A stretch of DNA of 64,000 nucleotides from a virus, in the IMG/VR virus record IMGVR_UViG_3300028840_008180, positions 28,083 to 92,082 of that record. The stretch is one strand, 5' to 3'. The position numbers and the translations under genes are program-made. The stretch's first letter is position 1, and each line of letters begins with the position of its first letter. This document shows positions 47,578 through 55,598 of the stretch, piece after piece. The notes below the pieces were generated by a model that did not search any database, was not told where the DNA came from, and saw only the letters and a list, made by a program, of their open reading frames with translations.

Positions 47578-48232
47578 ATATCGACAATACCACTCGTGGA
47601 CAGCGTTTCTGGACTTGCTGTTTAATACGTTGCTCGCTTTTGCAGCGTTTTTTATGTTGGCGTTCCTATTGGTGAACCCAAAGGTCAAGTTTGACAAGAA
47701 CGTTGAAGCGAAAGCCGAGGTCATCATCACGGTGACGTGGCCTAAGGAGAATCACGACGACGTGGACACCTACGTCGAGGACCCAATCGGTGCCCTCGTA
47801 TTCTTCCAACGCAAGGAAGACGGGTTGATGCACCTGGATCGAGATGACCTGGGGCACGATAACGACTACATCAACACCCCCGCTGGTAGATTCAAGTACG
47901 ATGAGAACCGTGAGATAGTGACCCTTCGGGGTCTTATTCCGGGGGAGTACACGATAAATGTCCATATGTACTCGAAGCGAGACCAGGGCCCGGTAGAGGT
48001 TACGGTTATGCTGGAAAAGATCAACCCCTCATTGAAGCTTTATGGTATGCGAGCGGTGACCCTTACGAACCATGGAGATGAAGAGACAGCTTTCCGATTC
48101 ACAATCGACAAAGATGGGGAAATCACGAATATTTCTCACCTGAAGAAGGTGTTGGCTGGTCCTAGAGTGCAACAGTCGCCAATCGATTCGGACCACGGTG
48201 AGGAAAGGTATGAAGGAGAGCCCGGCGAATGA
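47561..48232 (+). CDS. ExbD/TolR-like partner with extracytoplasmic domain
   Basis: 223 residues. One N-terminal membrane helix containing the conserved proton-carrying Asp (WTAFLDLLFNTLLAF, D18), then a periplasmic domain with DVDTYVEDPIG, close to YfaP-type DVDLxVxDPxG sequences. Overlaps the ExbB-like gene by 17 bases and the radical SAM gene by four, so stoichiometric co-production is likely. Confidence 0.8.
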   Translation: MKRSSKYRQYHSWTAFLDLLFNTLLAFAAFFMLAFLLVNPKVKFDKNVEAKAEVIITVTWPKENHDDVDTYVEDPIGALVFFQRKEDGLMHLDRDDLGHDNDYINTPAGRFKYDENREIVTLRGLIPGEYTINVHMYSKRDQGPVEVTVMLEKINPSLKLYGMRAVTLTNHGDEETAFRFTIDKDGEITNISHLKKVLAGPRVQQSPIDSDHGEERYEGEPGE

Positions 48233-49008
48233 TTCCACTGTTTCGAGAACTGATCGTTGAACTCAATTCCGACTGCAATCGGGATTGCTTCTTCTGCCCC
48301 AGACATAGTGACAATACCGGTCACCGAAAGTTCCATGGAAAGAAGATCGTACAATTCATGCCCACTGAATTGGTCCAGAAGATTCTGGGCGAAGCCAAGG
48401 AGATGGGCTTCAAGGGATACGTAACCTTCCATCACTTCAGCGAACCGTTTCTCGATCCTCGACTCATCGAGTTTGCCAAGCTAGCGAAATTGTATGGGAT
48501 GCACCCGTTTGAGCACACCAACGGGGACCTCCTCCGCAAGAACGATGAGTTGTGCGAGCAAGTGAAGGAAACCTTTGCCCACATCGTTGTTGGTCTGTAC
48601 GACCATTGTAGTGAGGAGGAGCGGGAGGAGCAGAAGAAATTTTGGCTTGAGCGACTAGCTGGCATGAAAGTTTTGTTTAGCTGTGTCGATGATGTATTCG
48701 TGCGGTCTCACTACACCGAGAAGAACCTGGATGGTTTCCAGAGTAAGAAGGGTATTCGACCATCCAAGCCCAAATGGCCCAACGGCAAGTGTAGCAACCC
48801 TGGATTGAAGATGCTCATCCACTATACCGGTAAGATGGCACTCTGTTGTGAGGATATGTGTGAGGAGTTCGATCTCGGAAGTGCCCACGACACGTCTATT
48901 TGGGACCTCTGGTACTCAGAGAAGCATGTCAAGATATATCAGAACCTTCAGGAGGGGAAGCGGCACATGTATCCCCTGTGCTCGCAATGCCCGATTACAC
49001 CGTTTTAG
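48229..49008 (+). CDS. radical SAM protein with SPASM-like C-terminus
   Basis: 259 residues. The 4Fe-4S/SAM motif is CNRDCFFC (C16, C20, C23). Late Cys group CSNPG, ALCCEDMCEEF and LCSQCPIT looks like a SPASM auxiliary cluster, as in enzymes modifying peptides, sugars or proteins. Translation coupled to the ExbD-like gene. Its substrate could be a component of the channel complex or a small neighbouring peptide. Confidence 0.85.
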   Translation: MIPLFRELIVELNSDCNRDCFFCPRHSDNTGHRKFHGKKIVQFMPTELVQKILGEAKEMGFKGYVTFHHFSEPFLDPRLIEFAKLAKLYGMHPFEHTNGDLLRKNDELCEQVKETFAHIVVGLYDHCSEEEREEQKKFWLERLAGMKVLFSCVDDVFVRSHYTEKNLDGFQSKKGIRPSKPKWPNGKCSNPGLKMLIHYTGKMALCCEDMCEEFDLGSAHDTSIWDLWYSEKHVKIYQNLQEGKRHMYPLCSQCPITPF

Positions 49009-49016
49009 GAGGAGTG

Positions 49017-49250
49017 ATGTGGAAACCTGATAAGTACGATGATCCTATTGAGCTTACCTTGGTCAAGATGAATGGGACGTATTGGGCACTGAACGACGAT
49101 GATTTCGATCACTGCTCGAACTGCGCCTCGGATTATAGCCACTCCCAGAACGCAGAGATACGAGCATTGGCCGACAAGTTCGAGTACCTAGGAACAATTC
49201 GTATTCCGAAAGCATACTTTGAAGATGAAAGTGGCCCGTATGTGGCCTAA
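49017..49250 (+). CDS. small protein next to the radical SAM gene
   Basis: 77 residues from MWKPDKYDDPIELTL behind TTAGGAGG. Contains DHCSNCASDYSHSQ with two Cys. Size and position allow it to be a substrate of the upstream radical SAM enzyme, which is speculation. Otherwise not recognised. Confidence 0.68.
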   Translation: MWKPDKYDDPIELTLVKMNGTYWALNDDDFDHCSNCASDYSHSQNAEIRALADKFEYLGTIRIPKAYFEDESGPYVA

Positions 49251-49262
49251 GATGGAGGAAGC

Positions 49263-49931
49263 ATGATTAGTGCATTCGACGCTATTGGACTTACAGCGAT
49301 GTTCGTGATTTGCGCATCGTTACTGTTGTGGATCATTATTGGCGCAAAGGGTTGGTGGTGGTTGAAGCTACCCGTCATTGCACTCACGCTCTACTTTGGT
49401 GTTGCTGTGTGGTACAGCGTGGATTCCTACCTTGGCTGGCCGTCGAAACACGATCCGCCACGTCTATTCCAGGTCAACTGGGTGATTGTGGACGAACCCG
49501 CAAAGGGAACTTCCGACCCTGGTGCTATCTACGTTCTCCTAACGAAGCTCGACCACCCCGACGACAAGAAGCAAGCGGAGTCTAGTTGGAGTAAGTATCT
49601 GTCGATCTTAGGCTATGTCGGAAGCAAGGATTCGCCCCGACTCTACCAAGTGCCCTACAGCAGGCCGCTACACGAGAAGATGGCCAAAGTCCAGGGAATG
49701 CTCATGAAGGGTAAGTTCGTTATGGGCGAGTTCACGAAAGGTAAAGGTATGGGCCAACCCGGAAACGGAGACGGTGAAGGTGACGGTAAGGGCAACGGTA
49801 AAGGTGAGGGAGAAGACGGTAAGAAGGGTAAAGGAAAAGGTTACAGAGGTGATAACTGGGGTATGGGAGATTGGCATTTCTATCAGTTACCACCACCAAA
49901 GCACATCCCGAAAATTGATGGGGGTGGATAA
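49263..49931 (+). CDS. two-helix membrane protein with Lys/Gly-rich region
   Basis: 222 residues. Two N-terminal membrane helices (about 5-28 and 33-52), a soluble domain with WVIVDEPAKGTSDPG, then repeats of G-(K/D/N/E) such as KGKGMGQPGNGDGEGDGKGN. The flexible polycation/polyanion tail may bind membranes or nucleic acid. It follows the channel/radical SAM genes and likely belongs to that unit. Confidence 0.68.
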   Translation: MISAFDAIGLTAMFVICASLLLWIIIGAKGWWWLKLPVIALTLYFGVAVWYSVDSYLGWPSKHDPPRLFQVNWVIVDEPAKGTSDPGAIYVLLTKLDHPDDKKQAESSWSKYLSILGYVGSKDSPRLYQVPYSRPLHEKMAKVQGMLMKGKFVMGEFTKGKGMGQPGNGDGEGDGKGNGKGEGEDGKKGKGKGYRGDNWGMGDWHFYQLPPPKHIPKIDGGG

Positions 49932-50021
49932 ATAGAGTACTGGGGATTTTCGGACTCCAAAGAACCTAGGGTATGGGCAAGCAGGTTGACGCCCGGCCCG
50001 CAACGAAAAAGGGAGGTAGAT

Positions 50022-50546
50022 ATGACATCACTTCCAGGTTTTAGGGATGCGTTTTTCGCACCCGTACACGATGAGTTTAATAGGCTCTTTGACCAATTTT
50101 TTGGTCCCGATAGTCTTCACGCAGTCCGGAGCAAGGGCCGCTCCGGTTACCCGAAATTGGACGTTATTGAAACGGATCGAGAGTACGTGGTAGAAGTCGA
50201 GGTGCCAGGAGTTGACCCCGACCAGTTGGCGGTCGAAATCGTTCCTTTCGAGGACGATCAAGAGTTCGTCACAACGTCAGGTCACAAAATGACACTTAGC
50301 GGCAGAAAGGTCCTGAGACTTAGTGGAAAGAAGGATTACAATTATCAGTACCCAGAAGGTACTACGTGGCACATGAAGGAGATGCGTCGATCTAAGTTTA
50401 CAAGGGAAGTGGTCCTTCCTGAGTACCTTTCCGATGCCGAACCGGATGCTACATACGAGAAAGGTGTACTGAAACTCGTATTCGAGAAGCCGGTATCGTT
50501 GAAGAAGCCTGAGCCCAAGACGATTCCTATCACTAAGAAGGCGTAA
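50022..50546 (+). CDS. Hsp20 / alpha-crystallin small heat shock protein
   Basis: ATP-independent chaperone that holds unfolded proteins. 174 residues from MTSLPGFRDAFF behind GGGAGG. Alpha-crystallin domain: PKLDVIETDREYVVEVEVPGVD near 42-63, then REVVLPEYL and YEKGVLKLVF (A-x-x-x-x-G-V-L), with a C-terminal I-x-I-type IPI tail. An insertion of about 30 residues interrupts the usual domain. GATAAATAGAG about 90 bases upstream resembles a T4 late promoter. Confidence 0.9.
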   Translation: MTSLPGFRDAFFAPVHDEFNRLFDQFFGPDSLHAVRSKGRSGYPKLDVIETDREYVVEVEVPGVDPDQLAVEIVPFEDDQEFVTTSGHKMTLSGRKVLRLSGKKDYNYQYPEGTTWHMKEMRRSKFTREVVLPEYLSDAEPDATYEKGVLKLVFEKPVSLKKPEPKTIPITKKA

Positions 50547-50550
50547 AGCC

Positions 50551-50580
50551 TAACTCAAATCCTGCGACCGGAATGAACCA
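50551..50580 (+). repeat. 3' UTR repeat, copy 1
   Basis: TAACTCAAATCCTGCGACCG then GAATGAACCA; 25 of 30 bases match copy 2 at 51278-51307. Each copy follows a stop codon and precedes a terminator, so a 3' UTR has been duplicated. Confidence 0.75.
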
Positions 50581-50582
50581 GC

Positions 50583-50623
50583 AAAACCGCTCTAAGAGAT
50601 GTTATCTTAGAGCGGTTTTTTTT
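50583..50623 (+). terminator. strong intrinsic terminator
   Basis: CCGCTCTAAGA...TCTTAGAGCGG stem and eight T after Hsp20. The core AAGAGATGTTATCTT reappears inverted in the terminator at 51312. Confidence 0.9.
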
Positions 50624-50661
50624 GTATGACCGTGCTAAATACCCCAAGACCAGGAGATATC

Positions 50662-51273
50662 ATGCGAAAGACTTTTTTCGAGTGGATTAGTAATAGGACC
50701 GGTGAGTTGTTAAATGAGGATGAGCGGTATGCGGCAGTTCAACCTATGCGAGCCGCCTCTAAAGGAGTTCAGCAAGCGGTCGAAGCGTTGATGACCGCTC
50801 TCGACACCGCCGCAAAATTTGACCGAACTAATCGAGTGGCGACATTAGTCCAACAGTTTCGGTCCAAGGTATGGGAACAAGACAGTCAGGGTAATTATCT
50901 ATTAGAATTGATAGGTCAATACCCAGAAAATGTCCCCCCAAATTATGTTAATACATTGACAGCAGCGGTGCGTGATATTCTTGCCATGGGTCGTGGGCCT
51001 GCTCAGGGCGGCGCAAGGGGTGGTGAGGAGTTGTGGGGCCTACCCCCGGAACAAGCCCAACCACTTAGAGACGCATTGAAGAATGCCCGACAGGTCCTTA
51101 GTGGTTTCCAGAAAGCTCTCGACGCATTCAATACTGCTTATGGTAGATCGGGAGCAGCGCCTGCCGCACCTGCCGCACCTGCCGCACCTGCCGCACCTGC
51201 CGCCCAAGGCTATCGACCAGCAGGCCAAGCTCAACCTCAAGCCCCAGCTACGCAAGTGGCCCAACAGGCATAA
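50662..51273 (+). CDS. helical Ala/Pro-tailed protein with putative capsid-targeting leader
   Basis: 203 residues from MRKTFFEWISNRTGELL, a leader variant, behind CAGGAGA. Long helical body, then a low-complexity tail of APA repeats (GAAPAAPAAPAAPAAPAA) and Gln/Pro. No enzymatic motif. CTAAATACC just upstream resembles a late promoter. Packaged scaffold-like or internal protein is inference. Confidence 0.72.
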   Translation: MRKTFFEWISNRTGELLNEDERYAAVQPMRAASKGVQQAVEALMTALDTAAKFDRTNRVATLVQQFRSKVWEQDSQGNYLLELIGQYPENVPPNYVNTLTAAVRDILAMGRGPAQGGARGGEELWGLPPEQAQPLRDALKNARQVLSGFQKALDAFNTAYGRSGAAPAAPAAPAAPAAPAAQGYRPAGQAQPQAPATQVAQQA

Positions 51274-51277
51274 GGTT

Positions 51278-51307
51278 TAACTCGAATCCTGTGATCGAAA
51301 TGAATCA
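51278..51307 (+). repeat. 3' UTR repeat, copy 2
   Basis: TAACTCGAATCCTGTGATCG then AAATGAATCA, matching copy 1 after the Hsp20 gene. Confidence 0.75.
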
Positions 51308-51311
51308 CCGC

Positions 51312-51353
51312 CAGCCGCCCAAGATAACATCTCTTGAGCGGCTGGTTTTTTTT
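51312..51353 (+). terminator. strong intrinsic terminator
   Basis: CAGCCGCCCAAGA...TCTTGAGCGGCTG stem with one wobble position, followed by eight T. Confidence 0.88.
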
Positions 51354-51406
51354 GTTCAAGATTCTTTCCTAGGATGTCGATGTAAGTGGTATGGAAGGAG
51401 GTTAAC

Positions 51407-51511
51407 ATGGGATTTGTAGCAGGCGTTCTAGTGACGTTGTTTGTTGTCGGCATCATTGCCGTGATTGCTTACATTTGGATCATCATCAAGATGATGGATA
51501 TGATGCCGTAA
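51407..51511 (+). CDS. 34-residue membrane peptide
   Basis: MGFVAGVLVTLFVVGIIAVI continuing to a short charged end; one membrane helix behind an excellent AAGGAGG. Unknown function. Confidence 0.65.
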   Translation: MGFVAGVLVTLFVVGIIAVIAYIWIIIKMMDMMP

Positions 51512-51513
51512 GA

Positions 51514-51550
51514 ACCACCACCTTCCACGCCTAGCGTGGAAGGTGGTGGT
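51514..51550. repeat. 17-bp perfect hairpin
   Basis: ACCACCACCTTCCACGC, loop CTA, exact complement, immediately after the membrane peptide stop. No T-run; the CACC-rich stem resembles that at 35919. Confidence 0.88.
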
Positions 51551-51607
51551 GGCGTCTTCACCCCCTACTCATCCGGCGCAGGGCCTACCTCAGGGGTGAT
51601 GCCATTC
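51551..51607. ncRNA. duplicated structured element, copy A
   Basis: Stem TCACCCC/GGGGTGA encloses CTACTCATCCGGCG and GCCTACCTCA, with an inner GGC/GCC stem. Copy B at 53546-53597 keeps the loop sequences while two stem pairs change together. Could be a structured RNA on either strand or a DNA-level element. Confidence 0.55.
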
Positions 51608-51681
51608 AAGATAACTGCGGGCCACATAACAAGTTACGTCAAAATGCCCGTACCCTTAAAGGATTTTTGGGTAGGTTGCCC

Positions 51682-51710
51682 TTGACAACCATTGGCAGTT
51701 TGGCTATATT
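51682..51710 (+). promoter_or_regulatory. sigma70-like promoter for the MarR gene
   Basis: TTGACA, 17 bases, TATATT: near-consensus for host housekeeping sigma. A second TTGACA at 51769 lies closer to the gene. Confidence 0.65.
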
Positions 51711-51810
51711 CAGAGATTACCGTCAAAACTGGGTAAATCGCTTAGAAAAAAAAGACGGTAAAGTACTTGACAAGTTTCCCAATATTAACCTAGAATTGGA
51801 GAATACTCTG

Positions 51811-52266
51811 ATGAACTTCTTAGAAGCCGTGGATAGGATTGCGGCGCTGATGGAACAGTACCGTGATCACCAGCATTCTGATGACGGGTATTTGACGAAG
51901 CGGGAGGCGCTGGTTCTTTCGGCCCTTGAAGAGGGCGATTTAGGAATCACGCAGATCGTTGAAAAGTTGAGTGCCACAAGTACGATCAGTGAAGCGGCGG
52001 TTAGTAACATCTTGAAGCGACTTTTTGCGGAAAAGGGTTACGTCAAGAAGTACATCAGTCCGAAGAATCAGCGGATCAAGATGGTTCGTTTGATGAAGAA
52101 GGGCCGTGATGCATTGGAACGTGATCGACAACATCGACAGGAGCGGTTTGAGGCCCTTCGTGCGGCGATGAATTTAACGCCCGACGAGGAGCGATTTGCT
52201 GTTAAGCTCCTTCTGCGGGCGATAAAGGCGTTTGGCAAACTGGGAAAAACCGACGTAGTGAGTTGA
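51811..52266 (+). CDS. MarR-family winged-helix regulator
   Basis: 151 residues from MNFLEAVDRIAALM behind TTGGAGA. Winged HTH: KREALVLSALEEGDLGITQI, SATSTISEAAVSNILKRL (recognition helix about 60-75), wing AEKGYVKKYISPKNQRIKMV, then the dimerisation helices, all typical of MarR. It has a strong host-like promoter, so it may act early to repress or sense something; target unknown. Confidence 0.82.
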   Translation: MNFLEAVDRIAALMEQYRDHQHSDDGYLTKREALVLSALEEGDLGITQIVEKLSATSTISEAAVSNILKRLFAEKGYVKKYISPKNQRIKMVRLMKKGRDALERDRQHRQERFEALRAAMNLTPDEERFAVKLLLRAIKAFGKLGKTDVVS

Positions 52267-52320
52267 GGAATGTTCCTTAGGCTCATTACGTCCTCATTCT
52301 TTATCTTTGGGGAGATCGAA

Positions 52321-53508
52321 ATGAGCCGTCATCTTGCGTGGGTTGCATTGATTGCGTTGGCCCTTGGGTGCAATCAAGAAGAGCCGCCGATTAAACCATC
52401 CGAAAAGGAACCACTGGCTGATATTGTTGAAACCAGTGAACGTGGGCTTCAAGATGTCGCTAGGGTCATTGCAAAGTTTGAAGATGGCAGAGATGCTATC
52501 CTTGACCGGATCGAGTCTTTGGGGGTCAAGAATGCTGCCGATTTGAGTACTAATCCCGATGCTATGATTTTAGCGAGGGAACTTGTAGAACTGGTTGATC
52601 ATCTTGACCAGACCTTGAAGTGCTATGAAGAACTCAAATCAATGGGTTTTGAAGCTGCTTCGGCCAAACGTAGGTTGGCAGCATCCTCTGCTATGAAAAA
52701 CGTGGATACCTGGGCGGGGGTTGTAGACGCAAGTAATACAGAATTGCGAAGAACTATGAAAGATCACGACATCATCATATTTGATGATGAAGTTGGCGAG
52801 ATACTCGAATCGGAGTTAGAAAAGCGTAAAGAGCGACATCAGTTAGAGTTGGAAAAACGTCGTAAAGAGGAAGAGTATCGTCGCCGTAAAGAATTGGCAA
52901 AGCAACGCCAGTTGGAAGAAGATCGCCGCCGAAGGGAGTTGGCTGACCAACGCCAGCGGGAGGAAGAGGATCAACGCCGCAAGGAATTGGCGAAGCAACG
53001 CCAGTTAGAAGATGATCGCCACCGAGCGGTCGGTTTGGACGCCTTTGTTGATTTTTTCCGCCAGTTCCCACCAAGAAAAGCTCACGCCGTCGTTGAAGTG
53101 GGTGAATTAACGAAGCAACAGGAGGAAGGATGCCCCACCAAATGTTGTATCCCTGGTGTATTTGCGATTAACAGAACAAATATCAATATCACCCAAAAAA
53201 ATTCTCCCAATTCAACGATCAACATTAGGGTGGGAGGATCGGCACCTATGGGGTCGCCATATACGGGCGGTGGTCATATCATAGCTGTCGTACCTAGTGA
53301 CGAAACATTTTACTGGGCCGAACAATGTAAGCAACTACAGGGTGCGTATAACGAACTGGTACGGATACAAGTGTACTACCGTAGTAGGGGATATATTGAA
53401 TCGATGTCACATAGGAAAAAACAAAAGGAAGTATGGGATCAATGGAGGCATGCTTACAACAAATATTGTGAGTCGGTCAAACGTCGTACATTGGAGTATA
53501 AGGGGTAA
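52321..53508 (+). CDS. lipoprotein with charged coiled-coil repeats
   Basis: 395 residues. Lipobox LALGC after a signal peptide. Residues about 60-160 are helical; about 165-245 hold repeats of RRKELAKQRQLEEDRRR forming a long charged helix; a C-terminal domain with CPTKCC and Asn-rich NRTNINITQKN follows. Envelope-anchored extended protein, possibly a surface spacer. Follows the MarR gene by 54 bases. Confidence 0.75.
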   Translation: MSRHLAWVALIALALGCNQEEPPIKPSEKEPLADIVETSERGLQDVARVIAKFEDGRDAILDRIESLGVKNAADLSTNPDAMILARELVELVDHLDQTLKCYEELKSMGFEAASAKRRLAASSAMKNVDTWAGVVDASNTELRRTMKDHDIIIFDDEVGEILESELEKRKERHQLELEKRRKEEEYRRRKELAKQRQLEEDRRRRELADQRQREEEDQRRKELAKQRQLEDDRHRAVGLDAFVDFFRQFPPRKAHAVVEVGELTKQQEEGCPTKCCIPGVFAINRTNINITQKNSPNSTINIRVGGSAPMGSPYTGGGHIIAVVPSDETFYWAEQCKQLQGAYNELVRIQVYYRSRGYIESMSHRKKQKEVWDQWRHAYNKYCESVKRRTLEYKG

Positions 53509-53510
53509 AG

Positions 53511-53543
53511 AAACGCCCTTCCGCCTATAGGTGGAAGGGCGTT
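53511..53543. terminator. terminator between convergent genes
   Basis: AACGCCCTTCC/GGAAGGGCGTT around a self-complementary CCTATAGG loop. On the minus strand it is followed by TTTCTTT. Confidence 0.7.
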
Positions 53544-53545
53544 AT

Positions 53546-53597
53546 GCGACCACTCCCTACTCATCCGGCGTGAGCCTACCTCAGGAGTGGTGCCATT
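53546..53597. ncRNA. duplicated structured element, copy B
   Basis: Stem CCACTCC/GGAGTGG around CTACTCATCCGGCG and GCCTACCTCA with inner GGC-GTGA-GCC (a GNRA-type loop). It overlaps the last codons of the convergent minus gene, so constraint on the shared core is not due to that gene alone, since copy A is non-coding. Confidence 0.55.
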
Positions 53598-53943
53598 CGA
53601 GACGACCGCAGCGATCCTTTCGGATTTCGCATGGTTTGAGGGCGTCTTTGGGAACGAAGAGGATTACTTCGTCGCCGATGCCCTCCATATCGCAGGAGAA
53701 CACCCTGATGAGCCATCCGCCATCGGTGGCCTGGACGTTCAGTTCCTGCATGTAGAACCGAGCCTGCCAGCCGAAGGCTCGCAGGTCGTCGTCCGTGACC
53801 TTGGGGTAAAGTTGCTCTCCTCTCCGGTTTTGAGATTCGAGCGTGGTCATGGCGGACCATAGGTTAATGGGCGCAACCATGGTGTAGTTGGGGTCTTTGG
53901 GCTGGGGCTTATCCTCCAGCCACTCGTCAGCGAGCCATTTCAT
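53581..53943 (-). CDS. hypothetical protein
   Basis: 120 residues from MKWLADEWLEDKPQPKD behind CGGAGG. Alpha/beta with KVTDDDLRAFGWQARFYMQE and an ending CGRLEWHHS. Not recognised. Transcribed with the zinc-ribbon gene upstream (17-base gap). Confidence 0.72.
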   Translation of the reverse strand: MKWLADEWLEDKPQPKDPNYTMVAPINLWSAMTTLESQNRRGEQLYPKVTDDDLRAFGWQARFYMQELNVQATDGGWLIRVFSCDMEGIGDEVILFVPKDALKPCEIRKDRCGRLEWHHS

Positions 53944-53960
53944 GTAATGGCCTCCGGGGT

Positions 53961-54587
53961 TTAGCGGTACAGTTGATGCACCGAACAGTATGGTGCAAAC
54001 TCATCGTTATTCTTTCGGGTTACTCTGGCTTCGTAGCTAAGGTCAAACATCGGGTTGGCGTGGTCCTCTGCGAGTTGTTTGCGCACGTTTTGCAACTCCT
54101 TCCACATCCTCACAGCGCCAATCTTTCTGGGGTCGGCCCGCAACTTATCTTGCCACGGGTCGGGTTCGTCCCGATCAGACCAAACCGTCCTCTCTTGAAT
54201 CACCCACCACCAATCGGGATCGTTTCTAGCATGGTAGTCTTCACGCTCTTGAATCGCTTGCTGAATGGTCCAACGACGTGGACCCAACATGCGTTCATTA
54301 TGTTCTTGTACCACGACGGCACCTTCGAGTCGGATTCCGCAGATGGGGCAGAAGTTGAAGTGCGGGTGGTAGATCGGGGTCTCACGATCTTTCATGTAAT
54401 AGGGAACTTTCTTCCCGTCAACGGTTTTGGTGTAAGTCCTCACACCTTCACCAGGGCCGTCAACCTCCTCGAACCACTGGTACCATCCTGGTTCGCTTCG
54501 GCCATCCCATTGGCCTTTGCATTGGAGGCACTGATAGAGGGCACAGCCGTCGTCGGTATATCGCACATATCGCCATAGTGGAGGCAT
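53961..54587 (-). CDS. zinc-ribbon protein
   Basis: 208 residues from MPPLWRYVRYTDDG behind AAGGAAGGG. Two Cys pairs, CLQCKGQW near 20-27 and CPICGIRL near 80-87, make a rubredoxin/zinc-ribbon-like knuckle; the C-terminal half is charged and Trp-rich (DPDWWWVIQERTVW). Unknown role. Confidence 0.72.
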   Translation of the reverse strand: MPPLWRYVRYTDDGCALYQCLQCKGQWDGRSEPGWYQWFEEVDGPGEGVRTYTKTVDGKKVPYYMKDRETPIYHPHFNFCPICGIRLEGAVVVQEHNERMLGPRRWTIQQAIQEREDYHARNDPDWWWVIQERTVWSDRDEPDPWQDKLRADPRKIGAVRMWKELQNVRKQLAEDHANPMFDLSYEARVTRKNNDEFAPYCSVHQLYR

Positions 54588-54741
54588 TTGGTCACCCTTC
54601 CTTTCTGGCGGGGAGTAGAGCAAGTGCCGTGCCAAAAGTCGAAAAACCCTATTTTGGCGTGCAAAAATGTGCAAAATGGGGCATTAGGCGTAACAAATTA
54701 GCCGCAAGCGTAACGAATGTTCCGGAAAACAGAACTGGGGA

Positions 54742-54769
54742 TGTGGAAGCACAAATCGATTTGTCCACA
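54742..54769. promoter_or_regulatory. nested palindrome, operator-like
   Basis: TGTGG, four bases, the 14-bp palindrome ACAAATCGATTTGT, then CCACA in the 216-base gap between two minus genes. Suits a dimeric regulator of the downstream zinc-ribbon operon. No convincing gene lies in this gap. Confidence 0.45.
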
Positions 54770-54803
54770 AGAAATCTTCTCAAAGATACAAACAATCTTG
54801 TGC

Positions 54804-55598
54804 TCATGGCTGGAGATATCTGACGATCCACAGATTCTCGGGGCGGAACCGTAGTTCCTTTTCATAGGGGATATGCTCTGGTTGAGCGTCCTTGCGAGCG
54901 GCGACTTGAATAATAGCGACTTGGCTGGGGTCGATCTCACGCATTTGTTCAAAGCTTCCCGTGAAACCTATCACCCCCATCTCATAAGCAGGTTGATCTC
55001 CACCTTCTGAGCTTGTGATGGTGGTTTCTAACTCTTGGAACAAGCTGTATATCTGTTTGGGTGTTTTAATATATTGGTTGATTAGTGAGGAGTCACCCCA
55101 TTCAATTTTTTCAATTACACTCTTGGGTAAGCCATAGTCTTCTAATATACCGAATAGTTCGCCTTCGAGTTCTTCATCATGTGGATCAATCCGTCCTAGC
55201 ATGCTATCCCACACGGTTGACGCTGGAACTTGTCCTTGAACTAGCTCTGCCACAAATTTGATTTCTTCGTAGATTTGTTGTGCTCGATACCAGTCGTAGG
55301 TTACAGAAATAAGGTCCGGAGCCTCGCTCATTGGACCACCGCCCAGGCCAACTTTTCCTCCAAGTTCCCTTCTACTCTTCAGTCTTCCCGATTGGCGGAC
55401 GGCGTCGATAGCTGTTGTGACATGGTAGAGATTCTGTTCTTCTGGGGGTGCCTCTTCCATTTCGGGATCGATCACGTTGGGGTCGACAAACTCCCCCGCT
55501 TTTCTTTGAACCCCTGGTTCATGGGTGAATGGAAACTCCTTCTGCCTTCCGCCGAGGAGCGACTTCCACTTCGCTTCTAACCACAACTTGAAGTTCAT
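54804..55598 (-). CDS. putative packaged ADP-ribosyltransferase-like protein
   Basis: 264 residues with leader MNFKLWLEAKWKS. NLYHVTTAIDAVRQSGRLKS near 56-75 and LISVTYDWYRAQQIYEEIKF near 94-113 resemble the NAD-binding start and the second motif of ADP-ribosyltransferases; a candidate catalytic Glu lies in the late ELRFRPE region. T4 packages the ADP-ribosyltransferase Alt with a similar type of leader. The enzyme assignment is tentative. Third gene of a three-gene chain with ATGA overlap. Confidence 0.55.
   Translation of the reverse strand: MNFKLWLEAKWKSLLGGRQKEFPFTHEPGVQRKAGEFVDPNVIDPEMEEAPPEEQNLYHVTTAIDAVRQSGRLKSRRELGGKVGLGGGPMSEAPDLISVTYDWYRAQQIYEEIKFVAELVQGQVPASTVWDSMLGRIDPHDEELEGELFGILEDYGLPKSVIEKIEWGDSSLINQYIKTPKQIYSLFQELETTITSSEGGDQPAYEMGVIGFTGSFEQMREIDPSQVAIIQVAARKDAQPEHIPYEKELRFRPENLWIVRYLQP

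Noticed and set aside
53576-53860. Second minus frame overlapping 53581-53943
   Set aside because: No start signal and atypical composition; the 120-residue frame has CGGAGG and normal composition.
54578-54823. 81-residue plus frame in the gap before the packaged-protein chain
   Set aside because: No ribosome site, crosses a palindromic site, and conflicts with genes on both sides.
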